The notes under the pieces were generated by a model. It was given only the letters and a program-made list of their open reading frames with translations, did no database searches and was not told the origin of the DNA. A program made the translations under genes and the position numbers. Positions 25,586-34,319 of a DNA stretch of 64,000 nucleotides are shown here, in pieces. Numbering within the stretch: position 1 is the stretch's first letter; the number at the start of each line of letters is the position of its first letter. The DNA comes from CAXXOK01 sp964640955 (GTDB taxonomy: Bacteria > Bacillota > Clostridia > Christensenellales > Aristaeellaceae), in NCBI GenBank assembly GCA_964640955.1, contig CAZXJI010000015.1, forward strand, positions 1 through 64,000. Reading direction: 5' to 3'.

Positions 25586-28375
25586 GTGAAAAGATGCATC
25601 GGTAAAATGGCGATCCCGGTATTCGTCGCGCTCCTGCTTTGCCTGGCGGCGTTGCCCGCCTTCGCACAGGAAACCTCCCTGTTCTTTCAATCCCTGCCGG
25701 AAGGCGTTCAAACTCTCCTTGCCGAAGCGTATCCGGGCTGGGCGGCGCCCTACGGCGCGCTGCTGTACGAGGATTATCACGCGGCGCTTGTCATGCTGCA
25801 AAAGGACGGTCGGTCCGTCGCCGTCCTTGCGGAGCAGACGGGGGACGGTTACGCCATCGTCGCGGAAAACGACCGCCTGGTACCCGACAGTGTGCCCGTC
25901 GACACGCAGACCTGGTGGATACAGGACAAAAACAAAGACGGTCATCCGTATATCTGGTATGATCCGGATCGTGAAAACGGCCTCTATTTGGTGTTTTCAG
26001 AGGACGCGGACGGCACCTGGCGGGTCGATTCGGGATCGTTCGGCGATACGAGCGGCTTTTCCGAAAACACCCTGTGTTTCGACGTCGCCAATCAGGGCAC
26101 GGCCCTGCGCGTATGCTCCGAATCGTATTTCAGCGCGGTATACGCGCCCATCACCGTCGATCTGACCTTCGCGGCGTTCGACCCGGAGGCGGTTCGGGCC
26201 GCCTGTGCGGAGATCATGACGCATAAGAACGATCCCATGCTGATCCCTTCCACCATGGAGGCCGACGCGCTTCCCCAGGGGCAGGTGATCGATTTCCCCA
26301 AAGGAAAGAAATACCCCGTCTATTCCGGCCCCGGGGAGGACTATCGGCGCCTGGGCGACGACGGGAACGCGACGGTTTCCACCAACGGCTGGATACAGGT
26401 TTTCGGCCGCGAAGGCAACTGGCTGTTGATACAGTACAACATTCGGGACGGCCGCAACCGTTTCGGGTACATCACCGCCTCCGCCCTGCCGGGGGACGCG
26501 GACGTACCCGAACTGAACTTTACGCACAAGGCCGGCGTGCTCGACGGCAGCGCCACGGACGACCCCCTTCGCACCTGGGCGGAGACGGAGCGCTTTGAAA
26601 ACGTGGACTGCGAGCAGCTGGCAACCTTCGGCGACGAGGTCTACATCAAGATCGTGACGGATACGCTCAAGTACCGCGGGTTCGCAAACGGCGTCACCCT
26701 GCGGGAGGATCACGCCGGCAACGCCGTTGTGACGGCCGAAGGCGCGGCGCTCTTTGCGGACGAGGCCCTCGCGGACGAGCTGGGAACCGTGTCGGGCGGC
26801 ATAGAGCTGACGGTTCTGCAGCGCACGGACGCGGCGACGCAGGTTCGCGTCGGGGGCAATCCCTGCGCGCTGGAGGGCTGGGTGCGCACGGACGCGTTGC
26901 TTTTCGGCGCGCTGGTCACGGACGTGGAGGCCGAATCCAACCTCATCGCGCTTTGCGGGCCCCAGACCGACGATCCCAGGGACTGGTACGGCTACGCCGC
27001 ACCGTCGACGGACGCGGACCGCGAAAGCATGGACGAATATCCCAATTATCAGGCGCTGGCGCAGGTGAACGGGTTTCTGCTCGTGCAAAGCGAGCGTATC
27101 AGCGCAACGACGGTGTACATCCCCGCCGACTGGGCCATCCCCCTGCCGAAGGATTCGGTGTACACAAACGGCGTGGTTTCCGTGTCGCTTGCGCAGGACG
27201 CGGCCGTTACGGTCGGCCCGGATCCTTCCTCACGGCAGACGGTGCTTTTGTACAAAGGGGTAACCGTCGGCGTCTCGCTGATGGGAACCGTCAGCCTGAC
27301 CGTAGACCCGTCGCTGCTGCCCAAGAGCGCCGACATTCCCACCTACGGCTATCTGCAGACCGGCGCGTTCGGCGGCGGCGAGGCGGACGTGCCGTTGCCC
27401 GTGGGGCTGCTGACGCCTGCCGGCGAAGCGGATTGCCTCGTGCTGACCGCCGGCCTCAACGGCTGGGACGGCTGCGCGTACGGGTACGGAACGCGGCTGA
27501 TCCTGCTGGGCGAAACGCAGCGCAGCTATCTGGTGCGCACGCCGACCGGCGAATGCGGCTTTTTTGACAAGACAGACGTTGCCTTGACCGGGCAGACCGC
27601 GACGCAGGAAGGCTATGCGGCGCTTTCCTACGGTACCGCCACGCTTGCGCGCGCCGGCGAATACCGGCAGCGGCCCTACGCCCGAAGCGATGAGCTGGGC
27701 AGCTGGCCCGAGGGTACGCAGGTAACGCTCCTGTCCGACCTGGGCGCGTGGTGGTGCGTTCTCAGAGACGCGGATACGACGGCCTTTCTCCCGGCGGACG
27801 CGCTTACGGGCCTGCCCGGAGACGCACCCGTTTACGAGGGTGTTTATAACGACTTTCGCGACGAACCCTTTGCGTTCACCTGGGGGCTTACGCCTCCGCT
27901 GTTCCATACGGATACGGACGCGTGGCTGCTGCTGAGAGACGAACAGGAGCTGCTTTTATCCCATCGCGTATACCGGGACGGCGCGTGGACGGAAAACGGC
28001 CGCACGGGCGCGCTTTTCGGCGGCGACGTGCGGCTGCTCGGCGACTTCGGCGGGAACGGCGAGCGGATGACCGTCGAACTGTACGTAAACGACAGCAACG
28101 TCGATATCGGGCTCACGCTGAACCGCAGCGGAGAGGACTGGTTTTTGTCCTCCGTACGCCTGACGGAGTACGGCCAGGACGATTCTTACGGCGCGACGTT
28201 GCTGTACGACCGGTTGTTCTCCCCGGCGGACGGCGGCCTGACGCTTACGGAAGACGGGCAGATGCGGTTCCTGCCGCTTTCCGAGGCTTGCGAGACGGAG
28301 CTCACGCGGCTGGACGCGGGCGCGCTGCTCACGCTTTGCCGGCAGGCCTACGGGGACGCGGGGCTTATGTGGTGA
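25586..28375 (+). CDS. large secreted protein with bacterial SH3-like domains
   Basis: 929 residues from a GTG at 25586 behind AAAAGGAG. A signal peptide (1-27, cleavage after PAFA) is followed by a mature protein without membrane anchor. An SH3b-type domain is visible at about 240-310 (YPVYSGPGEDY through FGYITASALP), and a second at about 680-745 (RPYARSDELGSWPEGTQV). SH3b domains typically bind cell-wall peptides. The protein lacks a catalytic domain that I can identify. It lies 245 bases after the cytoskeletal operon on the same strand, so membership in that system is possible but unproven. Confidence 0.75.
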   Translation: MKRCIGKMAIPVFVALLLCLAALPAFAQETSLFFQSLPEGVQTLLAEAYPGWAAPYGALLYEDYHAALVMLQKDGRSVAVLAEQTGDGYAIVAENDRLVPDSVPVDTQTWWIQDKNKDGHPYIWYDPDRENGLYLVFSEDADGTWRVDSGSFGDTSGFSENTLCFDVANQGTALRVCSESYFSAVYAPITVDLTFAAFDPEAVRAACAEIMTHKNDPMLIPSTMEADALPQGQVIDFPKGKKYPVYSGPGEDYRRLGDDGNATVSTNGWIQVFGREGNWLLIQYNIRDGRNRFGYITASALPGDADVPELNFTHKAGVLDGSATDDPLRTWAETERFENVDCEQLATFGDEVYIKIVTDTLKYRGFANGVTLREDHAGNAVVTAEGAALFADEALADELGTVSGGIELTVLQRTDAATQVRVGGNPCALEGWVRTDALLFGALVTDVEAESNLIALCGPQTDDPRDWYGYAAPSTDADRESMDEYPNYQALAQVNGFLLVQSERISATTVYIPADWAIPLPKDSVYTNGVVSVSLAQDAAVTVGPDPSSRQTVLLYKGVTVGVSLMGTVSLTVDPSLLPKSADIPTYGYLQTGAFGGGEADVPLPVGLLTPAGEADCLVLTAGLNGWDGCAYGYGTRLILLGETQRSYLVRTPTGECGFFDKTDVALTGQTATQEGYAALSYGTATLARAGEYRQRPYARSDELGSWPEGTQVTLLSDLGAWWCVLRDADTTAFLPADALTGLPGDAPVYEGVYNDFRDEPFAFTWGLTPPLFHTDTDAWLLLRDEQELLLSHRVYRDGAWTENGRTGALFGGDVRLLGDFGGNGERMTVELYVNDSNVDIGLTLNRSGEDWFLSSVRLTEYGQDDSYGATLLYDRLFSPADGGLTLTEDGQMRFLPLSEACETELTRLDAGALLTLCRQAYGDAGLMW

Positions 28376-28381
28376 ACCGGC

Positions 28382-28879
28382 TCAGGCCTGCCCGCGCCTG
28401 CCGCCCAGCCTGCGCGCCTCGACCACGAAATCCCGAATCAGGTAGAGGAGAATCAGAAAACAGTTGACCGGGATGCTCATGTAGGGCACGCGCGTGCTCA
28501 CTTTCAGGATCGGCGAAAACTGCGTGGCGCACACCACCAGCCGGATGGAATAGTACAACAGGGCCAGGAAGAACAAGAACCCCAACAGGGAGATGGCCAT
28601 GTTCAGCAGGTGGCCGGACGTTTTCCCCTCCAGCCGCACCTGCAGCAGATCCACGCGGAAATGATCCCCGTTGCGCATGATCACCGTGGCTGAGGAGAAG
28701 ATCATCCAGGCCATCATCCACTCCACCACCTCGTCCGTCCAGGACAGCTGCAGCGTGATGGGCGTAAAACGCACGACGACCCTTGTCAGCAGGATAAAGG
28801 CGATGCCGGCGCACAGCGCGACCATGAGCCCCTTGAGCACCCGCATCAGCCACAGGTCCATTTTTCGCAGTATTTTCAT
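28382..28879 (-). CDS. TRAP transporter small permease, DctQ type
   Basis: 165 residues with four hydrophobic helices and the DctQ hallmark region (WTDEVVEWMMAWMIFSSATV, then MRNGDHFRVD). GGAGG lies 7 bases before the ATG at 28879. Last gene of a leftward dctP-dctM-dctQ operon. Its stop lies 6 bases from the convergent stop of the SH3 protein, leaving no room for a terminator. Confidence 0.93.
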   Translation of the reverse strand: MKILRKMDLWLMRVLKGLMVALCAGIAFILLTRVVVRFTPITLQLSWTDEVVEWMMAWMIFSSATVIMRNGDHFRVDLLQVRLEGKTSGHLLNMAISLLGFLFFLALLYYSIRLVVCATQFSPILKVSTRVPYMSIPVNCFLILLYLIRDFVVEARRLGGRRGQA

Positions 28880-28891
28880 CACGCGGCCTCC

Positions 28892-30172
28892 TTACCCCAA
28901 AAGCGTCGGAATCCACATGGAAAGCGGCGGCCAGAAGGCGCAGCACAGCAGCACCACCAGGATCCCGGCCACGTAAGGCAGCACTTCTTTGGAAAGGTCC
29001 AGAAGCTTGACGTTCGTCACGCTGGAGACCGCGTACAGGCTCATGCCCACCGGCGGCGTCAGCAGGCCGATCATGGACGCCAGAATCATGATGACGCCGA
29101 ACTGCACGTAATTCATGCCGATCTGATCGATAATCGGCAGGAAGATCGGCGTAACGATCAGGATGACCGCCGTGCCTTCCAGGAACATGCCCAGCACGAT
29201 CAGGATAAACACGATCATCAGAATCAGCATCTGCGGGTCGGCGGTGATGCTCATCATCCCCTCGATGATCTGGTTGGGGATGCGCTGATGGATCATGAAA
29301 TACGCAAGGAAGTTCGCGATGGCGATGATGAACAGCGTCTTGCAGCTGGTGTAAAGGCTTTCGTAGACGATCTTCCAGAGCTTTTTCCAGCTGATCTGCC
29401 GGTACACGACGCCGCTCAAAAACAGGGCGTAGAACGTGGCGATGATCGCCGCCTCCGTGGGCGTGAACAGCCCGCCCCAAATGCCGCCGATGATGATGAC
29501 GATGGTCATCAGGCTGGGGATCGCCTTCCAGAAATACAGGAGGCGGAGCTTCCAGGGCATTTTGGGGCCGACGGGGAACTGCTTGCGCTTGGAGATGATA
29601 TAGACGCAGACGGCCATGGCCAGCGCCATCAGCAGCCCGGGGATGAACCCGGCCGCGAACAGGCGGCTGACCGATACGCCCGTGCAGGAAGCGTAGACGA
29701 CGAAGGGAATGGAAGGCGGGATCACCGGCCCGATGGTGGCGGAAGCCGCCGTAATGCCGGCGCTGAAGCGGTGCTCGTATCCCGCGTCGTCCATCGCCTT
29801 CATTTCGATGATGCCCAGGCCCGCCGCGTCCGCCACGGCCGCGCCGGACATGCCGGAAAACACGACGCTGGAAAAGATATTCACCTGCCCCAGCCCGCCG
29901 GGCCAGTGGCCGACCATCGCCTTTGCAAAGTTGAAAATGCGGTCCGTAATGCCGCCGGTGTTCATCAGGTTGCCGGCCAGTATGAAAAACGGGATGGCCA
30001 GCAGCGTAAAGCCCGTGGTTCCGTTGTAAATGCGCTGCGCCATCACGGCCAGGATATTGGTAAACCCGAGGGACGCGAACACGCTCGCGCTCGTCACGCC
30101 CATCGCGACGCACACGGGCACCCCGACCAGCATCAGCCCGATGAGCAGCACGCAGACAATCAACGCAGTCAT
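28892..30172 (-). CDS. TRAP transporter large permease, DctM type
   Basis: 426 residues, about 12 helices, with DctM motifs such as FSGMSGAAVADAAGLG and PPSIPFVVYA. The ATG at 30172 is preferred over a TTG three codons up that has no spacing to the ribosome binding site. It forms the sodium-coupled channel with DctQ. The binding protein is encoded just upstream. Confidence 0.94.
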   Translation of the reverse strand: MTALIVCVLLIGLMLVGVPVCVAMGVTSASVFASLGFTNILAVMAQRIYNGTTGFTLLAIPFFILAGNLMNTGGITDRIFNFAKAMVGHWPGGLGQVNIFSSVVFSGMSGAAVADAAGLGIIEMKAMDDAGYEHRFSAGITAASATIGPVIPPSIPFVVYASCTGVSVSRLFAAGFIPGLLMALAMAVCVYIISKRKQFPVGPKMPWKLRLLYFWKAIPSLMTIVIIIGGIWGGLFTPTEAAIIATFYALFLSGVVYRQISWKKLWKIVYESLYTSCKTLFIIAIANFLAYFMIHQRIPNQIIEGMMSITADPQMLILMIVFILIVLGMFLEGTAVILIVTPIFLPIIDQIGMNYVQFGVIMILASMIGLLTPPVGMSLYAVSSVTNVKLLDLSKEVLPYVAGILVVLLCCAFWPPLSMWIPTLLG

Positions 30173-30209
30173 GAACAGCAAACCTTTCTCGTTGCGAACG
30201 TCGGGGAAA

Positions 30210-30240
30210 GGGCGGCGTCCGTACGGAACAGGCGCCGCCC
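30210..30240 (-). other. intercistronic stem-loop between dctP and dctM genes
   Basis: GGGCGGCG (30210-30217) pairs with CGCCGCCC (30233-30240), with a self-complementary TCCGTACGGA in the loop. No T-run. It sits directly after the binding-protein stop. Confidence 0.5.
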
Positions 30241-30253
30241 CGAGGCGAAAAGG

Positions 30254-31258
30254 TTATTTGGCGGTGTCTTCCACCATCTGCAGGAACTTGGCCATATCCT
30301 CGGCGCTGCCCTCATACTCGGCGACCCTGTCCCACGCGGGCGCCATGGCGGCCTTGAACTCGGCCAGGTCCACCTCCGTAACGGTCACGCCTTCGGCCTC
30401 GAGCTTCTGGATGTAGTCCTGCTCGCTGGCCTGCACTTCCGTACGCATCTGGTCCCGGGCTACGGCGGCGGCCTGCTCGATGATCGTCTGCTGCTCTTCC
30501 GTCAGGCTCTCCCAGAAGCTGTTGCTGAAGGTCAGGTTGACAGCCTCCCAAGTATGACGGGTGAGGCTTAGGTAGATCTGGTTGGCTTCCCACATGCTGT
30601 TGTTGTAGATCGTGGAAAGCGGGTTTTCCTGTCCGTCCACGGTTTTCTGCTTGAGGGCCGTAATCAGCTCGCTGAAGGCGATCTGCTGCACGTCCGCGCC
30701 CAGCGCCTCGAAGCAGGCGACCTTCTGCACCTCGCTGGGCGTGCGGATCTTCAGCCCCTTCACGTCCTCGGGATGCTTTACCTCCCGCTTGGAGTTGGTC
30801 AGGCAGCGGAAGCCGTAATCCCACGGGCCCACGTTGTGCAGCCCCTTGGCTTCCAGCGTGCCGTCCGCCACCCACTCGGCAAAGGGCCCGTCCACCACGG
30901 CGTAGGCCTGCTCATACCCGCTGTACACGTAGGGTGCGGTGATGAGGGCGTAGCGAATGTCGTACTTGTCCAGCGTCCCCTGCGAGACCAGGCAGGCCTG
31001 TATGGCGCCCAGGGCAGCCTGTTCCGCCATCTCCACCGCGTTGCCCAGCTCGCTGGCGCCGTGGATTTCAACGATCATGCTGCCGCCGGAAAGCGCCTCC
31101 ACCTGCGCCTTGAAGGTTTCGGCCGCTTTGGCTACCGGCTCGTTGGGGGCTCCGAAGTGCCCAAGGATGATCGTGGTTTCCGCGGCGGCGGAACCGACGA
31201 ACAGGAAACAACCCAGCGCGAGTGTCAGTGCGAGTGTCACAGCGAGTACCTTTTTCAT
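30254..31258 (-). CDS. TRAP transporter solute-binding protein, DctP type
   Basis: 334 residues. Signal peptide 1-24 or so (MKKVLAVTLALTL through GSAAA), with a cysteine at 16 in an imperfect lipobox context (ALGC) but a better peptidase I site afterwards. The mature DctP fold includes the ligand arginine region GLKIRTPSE and the family pattern KTVDGQENPLSTI. AAGGAG stands 9 bases before the ATG at 31258. The neighbouring FCD-type regulator suggests a sugar acid such as a uronate, which many DctP proteins bind; this is inference. Confidence 0.93.
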   Translation of the reverse strand: MKKVLAVTLALTLALGCFLFVGSAAAETTIILGHFGAPNEPVAKAAETFKAQVEALSGGSMIVEIHGASELGNAVEMAEQAALGAIQACLVSQGTLDKYDIRYALITAPYVYSGYEQAYAVVDGPFAEWVADGTLEAKGLHNVGPWDYGFRCLTNSKREVKHPEDVKGLKIRTPSEVQKVACFEALGADVQQIAFSELITALKQKTVDGQENPLSTIYNNSMWEANQIYLSLTRHTWEAVNLTFSNSFWESLTEEQQTIIEQAAAVARDQMRTEVQASEQDYIQKLEAEGVTVTEVDLAEFKAAMAPAWDRVAEYEGSAEDMAKFLQMVEDTAK

Positions 31259-31321
31259 CGTTGCCATCTCCTTGTCTATTTCGTTACGGCCGTTCCAGAC
31301 CGCAATGCACTGCCGAATGTG

Positions 31322-31347
31322 TATACAAGTTACTTGTTTATACAAGT
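31322..31347. promoter_or_regulatory. operator-like repeat cluster upstream of dctP
   Basis: TATACAAGT occurs twice (31322-31330, 31339-31347), and ACTTGT at 31332-31337 is inverted relative to both, giving two overlapping palindromes. They lie 64-90 bases before the dctP start, in its untranslated leader or promoter. TTGTATAC-like half sites suit FadR/FCD GntR regulators. Confidence 0.5.
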
Positions 31348-31510
31348 GTATTTGGCATATATTTGCGTTATTTGAACATATTTACTCCCTTTTTATGCCT
31401 ATTATAGGGGGTATATTCCTTTGTGTCAATAGATTTTATCATCGATTCCATATTTCGACTTTCGAATCGGCGCGTTCGTCGATATTTGTATTCTAATCGC
31501 ATATTGTCTT

Positions 31511-31545
31511 TTTTGTATATACTTTATATCCGTATGTATACAAAA
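31511..31545. promoter_or_regulatory. second operator-like inverted repeat
   Basis: TTTTGTATA (31511-31519) and TATACAAAA (31537-31545) are exact inverted copies 17 bases apart. They share the TATACAA core of the cluster near dctP, suggesting one regulator for both ends of the 381-base divergent region. The remaining sequence there is AT-rich without an ORF. Confidence 0.5.
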
Positions 31546-31568
31546 TTTTCCGACGGAGCCAGAAAGCC

Positions 31569-31597
31569 TTGACTTTGAAGGGTTCTTACGCTAAACT
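31569..31597 (+). promoter_or_regulatory. promoter of the FCD-type GntR gene
   Basis: TTGACT (31569-31574), 17-base spacer, TAAACT (31592-31597), leader of about 35 bases to the ATG at 31640. Confidence 0.6.
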
Positions 31598-31639
31598 AGT
31601 AGCCGATTCCAATCCGGATACGGTAAGGGGACGCGGCAG

Positions 31640-32320
31640 ATGGCAAACGGCACCTATAACGCCGAGATATTTCGCATTCTGGAAAGCGAAATTCTTACGT
31701 TGAAAATCCCACCCGGCACCACCCTCAGCGAAAACGAGCTGTGCCAGCGCTTCGGCGTTTCACGCTCGCCCATCCGAAGCGTTTTGCAGGAGCTGCGGCT
31801 GTCGGGGCTTGTGAATATCGTTCCCTATAAGGGCACGCAGGTCACGCGGATGGATTTCGACATCATCAACCAGATCATTTACCAGCGCATGGCGGTGGAG
31901 ACCTTCGTGCTGGAGGACTTTATCAAATCCTGCGATACGCTGGACCTGGAGCGGGTACGTCACGCGCACAACACGCTTGGACAGCTGCTGGAAAGCGACG
32001 CCTTCGACGCGGCTCAGTTTTACGTGCTGGATTCCCAGCTTCACGAGATCTGGTTTACGGTCACCCGCAAAACCTACCTCTGGGAGTCGATCCAGAAATC
32101 CAACTGCCACTATACCCGTTTCCGGATGCTGGACGTGGTCGAGATCAAGAACTTCCACCAGATCGTTCAGGAGCACGGGCAGATTATCGAGGCCATCGAG
32201 AAGGCGGACGTCGCCGCCATCCGGCCGCTGCTGCGCAAGCACCTTTTCGGCGGCGTTACGCGCCTGGGCAACCTGATCTTCACCGATCTGAAGGATTACT
32301 TCACCCCGGCGCAGAGCTGA
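31640..32320 (+). CDS. GntR-family transcriptional regulator, FadR/FCD type
   Basis: 226 residues. Winged helix-turn-helix at about 8-72 (SENELCQRFGVSRSPIRSVL) and an all-helical FCD effector domain (about 80-220), which usually holds a metal and binds an organic acid. AAGGGG precedes the ATG. Divergent from the DctPQM operon with TATACAA repeats between, so it is the probable repressor of that transporter. It ends at a bidirectional terminator. Confidence 0.92.
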   Translation: MANGTYNAEIFRILESEILTLKIPPGTTLSENELCQRFGVSRSPIRSVLQELRLSGLVNIVPYKGTQVTRMDFDIINQIIYQRMAVETFVLEDFIKSCDTLDLERVRHAHNTLGQLLESDAFDAAQFYVLDSQLHEIWFTVTRKTYLWESIQKSNCHYTRFRMLDVVEIKNFHQIVQEHGQIIEAIEKADVAAIRPLLRKHLFGGVTRLGNLIFTDLKDYFTPAQS

Positions 32321-32339
32321 GCGGAAGCGCCCGAATACG

Positions 32340-32378
32340 CAAAAAAGCCCGTGAAAGGCTCCTTTCACGAGTTTTTTT
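32340..32378. terminator. bidirectional Rho-independent terminator
   Basis: Stem CGTGAAAGG/CCTTTCACG (32350-32369), flanked by six As on the left (32341-32346) and seven Ts on the right (32372-32378). It serves the rightward regulator gene and the leftward permease operon that ends at 32402. Confidence 0.85.
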
Positions 32379-32401
32379 GCGTTTGCCGCGCCGCGCGGGG
32401 G

Positions 32402-33253
32402 TTATCCCTTCACGCTGCCCGCCGTCAGCCCCTGCACGAAGAACTTCTGGCAGGTGATAAACACGAGGATCACCGGGATCAGCGTGAGCACCGACATGGC
32501 GAACACGTACCCCCACTGCGTAAACTGGTGCTGCCCGAAAAACCCGGCGATGGCGATGGGCAGCGTTCGCAGGTCGGTGTCGTTGATGACCGTGTTCGCC
32601 CAGGGGTATTCCTCCCACGCGGTCAGGAAGTTGAAAATGCTGACCGACGCGATGGCGGGGGCGGCCAGCGGCAGGGCGATGTGCAGATAGACGGTCATCA
32701 CGCTCGCGCCGTCGATATAGGTCGCCTCGGTGATCTCGTTGGGGATGTTTTCCATGAATCCCTTGATCATAAACGTGGAAAAGGGAATGACCCACGCCAC
32801 GTAAAAGGGGATCAGCCCCCACAGCTTGTTCACCAGCCCGAGCCGGGTCGCCAGCTCGAACTGCGGCACGATCATCGTGGTGCCGGGGATGATCATCGTC
32901 AGAATGATGAAGCCGAACAACAGCCGGTTACCCCGGAAGCGGAACTTGCCCATGACGAAGGCCATGGCGGAGGATGCGAGCGCCGCCAGCGCGACGGAAG
33001 CCACCGATACGAGCACGGAGTTCAGGAAGTTCACGTAGAATTTACTCTGGCCGATGATGTAGCGGTAGTTCTCCAGGGTAATCGTGCCGGCCTTGGGGAA
33101 GAAGTGCGGCGGAAATTCGTACAGCGCGCCGTTGGGGCGAAGCGAGGTGGAGATCATGTAGAGCATCGGCAGCGTGCAGATGATCGCGCCCGCCATTAGA
33201 AGCAGGTAGTTGAGCGCCGCGGCGCGCCGCTTACGGCTGTTTTTCATCGTCAT
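32402..33253 (-). CDS. sugar ABC transporter permease, MalG/UgpE type
   Basis: 283 residues, six helices, EAA loop ITEATYIDGASVMTVYLHI, and the terminal FVQGLTAGSVKG typical of MalG-like proteins. The start codon overlaps the stop of the partner permease by one base; AAGGA is close by. Last gene of the operon that begins at the LacI regulator. Confidence 0.94.
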   Translation of the reverse strand: MTMKNSRKRRAAALNYLLLMAGAIICTLPMLYMISTSLRPNGALYEFPPHFFPKAGTITLENYRYIIGQSKFYVNFLNSVLVSVASVALAALASSAMAFVMGKFRFRGNRLLFGFIILTMIIPGTTMIVPQFELATRLGLVNKLWGLIPFYVAWVIPFSTFMIKGFMENIPNEITEATYIDGASVMTVYLHIALPLAAPAIASVSIFNFLTAWEEYPWANTVINDTDLRTLPIAIAGFFGQHQFTQWGYVFAMSVLTLIPVILVFITCQKFFVQGLTAGSVKG

Positions 33254-34137
33254 CACGCATCCTTGTTCTTCATGGCTTTGATCTGCAATACGGCCATCAG
33301 CCCCAGCGTGAACGCCATGATGAAGCTCAGCGCCGCGGCGTAGCCGAACTTGCCGGTGCTGAAAGCCTTGTAGTACATCCAGGTCAGAAGCGTGTCCGTC
33401 ATGTGCGCGGGCTTGCCGCCGGTGATGAGCTTGATGGACGTGAAAACGTTGAATCCGCCGATGGTGAGCATGATCAGCGCGAAGAGCACCGTGCCCTTAA
33501 TGGAAGGGAGCGTGACGGCGCGGAACTTTTTCCACGCGCCGCAGCCGTCGATCTCCGCGGCCTCGTACAGGTCATGAGGCACCTGCTGGAGCGCCGCCAG
33601 GAACACCACCATGTTCCAGCCCACGCCTTTCCAGATGCCCAGAAGCATCGCCACGGCCATGCCGCTCCACCGGCTGTCCAGCCAGCGCACGTTTTGCGCC
33701 GTAATGCCGGTGATGTTGGTCAGGAAGTAGTTCAGCAGCCCTTCGGTGTTGAAAATATAGCGGAACACCAGCGACGCGATGACCCACGAGGTGATCACCG
33801 GCAGGTAGTTGATGACCCGGAAGCCCACGCTGAACCGCCGGATGCCGTTGAGCAGCAGCGCCACGAACAGGCCCACGGCCATCTGCCCCGGCACGGTGAT
33901 CAGCGTGTAGACGACGCTGTTGACAAACACGACCCAGAAGGTGTCGTCGCCGAGCACCGCCCGGTAGTTGGCCAGGCCGATCCACGGCTGGGCGAACATG
34001 GAGCCGAAGCTCCAGTCGCAAAAGCTCATCCACAGCAGCCGGAAGATGGGGTAGACCGTGAACGTGGCGAACACGATCAGCCCCGGCGCCAGCAGCACAC
34101 CCAACTGGAACCGGTTGAGCCGGGATTTGGTTTCCAT
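33253..34137 (-). CDS. sugar ABC transporter permease, MalF/UgpA type
   Basis: 294 residues from the ATG at 34137, fixed by AGGAGGTG; the frame stays open far upstream but without a start signal. Six helices, with EAA loop LYEAAEIDGCGAWKKFRAVT. It partners the permease encoded at 32402-33253 for import of malto-oligosaccharide-like sugars, given the neighbouring GH13 enzyme. Confidence 0.94.
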   Translation of the reverse strand: METKSRLNRFQLGVLLAPGLIVFATFTVYPIFRLLWMSFCDWSFGSMFAQPWIGLANYRAVLGDDTFWVVFVNSVVYTLITVPGQMAVGLFVALLLNGIRRFSVGFRVINYLPVITSWVIASLVFRYIFNTEGLLNYFLTNITGITAQNVRWLDSRWSGMAVAMLLGIWKGVGWNMVVFLAALQQVPHDLYEAAEIDGCGAWKKFRAVTLPSIKGTVLFALIMLTIGGFNVFTSIKLITGGKPAHMTDTLLTWMYYKAFSTGKFGYAAALSFIMAFTLGLMAVLQIKAMKNKDA

Positions 34138-34231
34138 GCGCACACCTCCTGGGTTGGGGAATCGGCGGAGCCTTCCGTTTTCCGGGAAGCCTCCGCCGGT
34201 CCTCCGGCCGGGCGAACGAAAGAGGATAATG

Positions 34232-34261
34232 CCGGAGCGCCTGCGCGGCGAGGCGCTCCGG
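34232..34261 (-). other. intercistronic stem-loop after the binding-protein gene
   Basis: CCGGAGCGCCT (34232-34242) and AGGCGCTCCGG (34251-34261) form a perfect 11-base-pair stem with an 8-base loop. No T-run. Located between the binding protein and the first permease of the operon. Confidence 0.6.
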
Positions 34262-34319
34262 GGAGGGAAGGGGCCGGCCGCCGGGGAGCGTAAACCGGCT
34301 GCCGGCCGGGGGCTGCGGG

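Noticed and set aside
30181..30181. TTG start for the dctM gene
   Set aside because: No spacing to the ribosome binding site; the ATG three codons later fits better.
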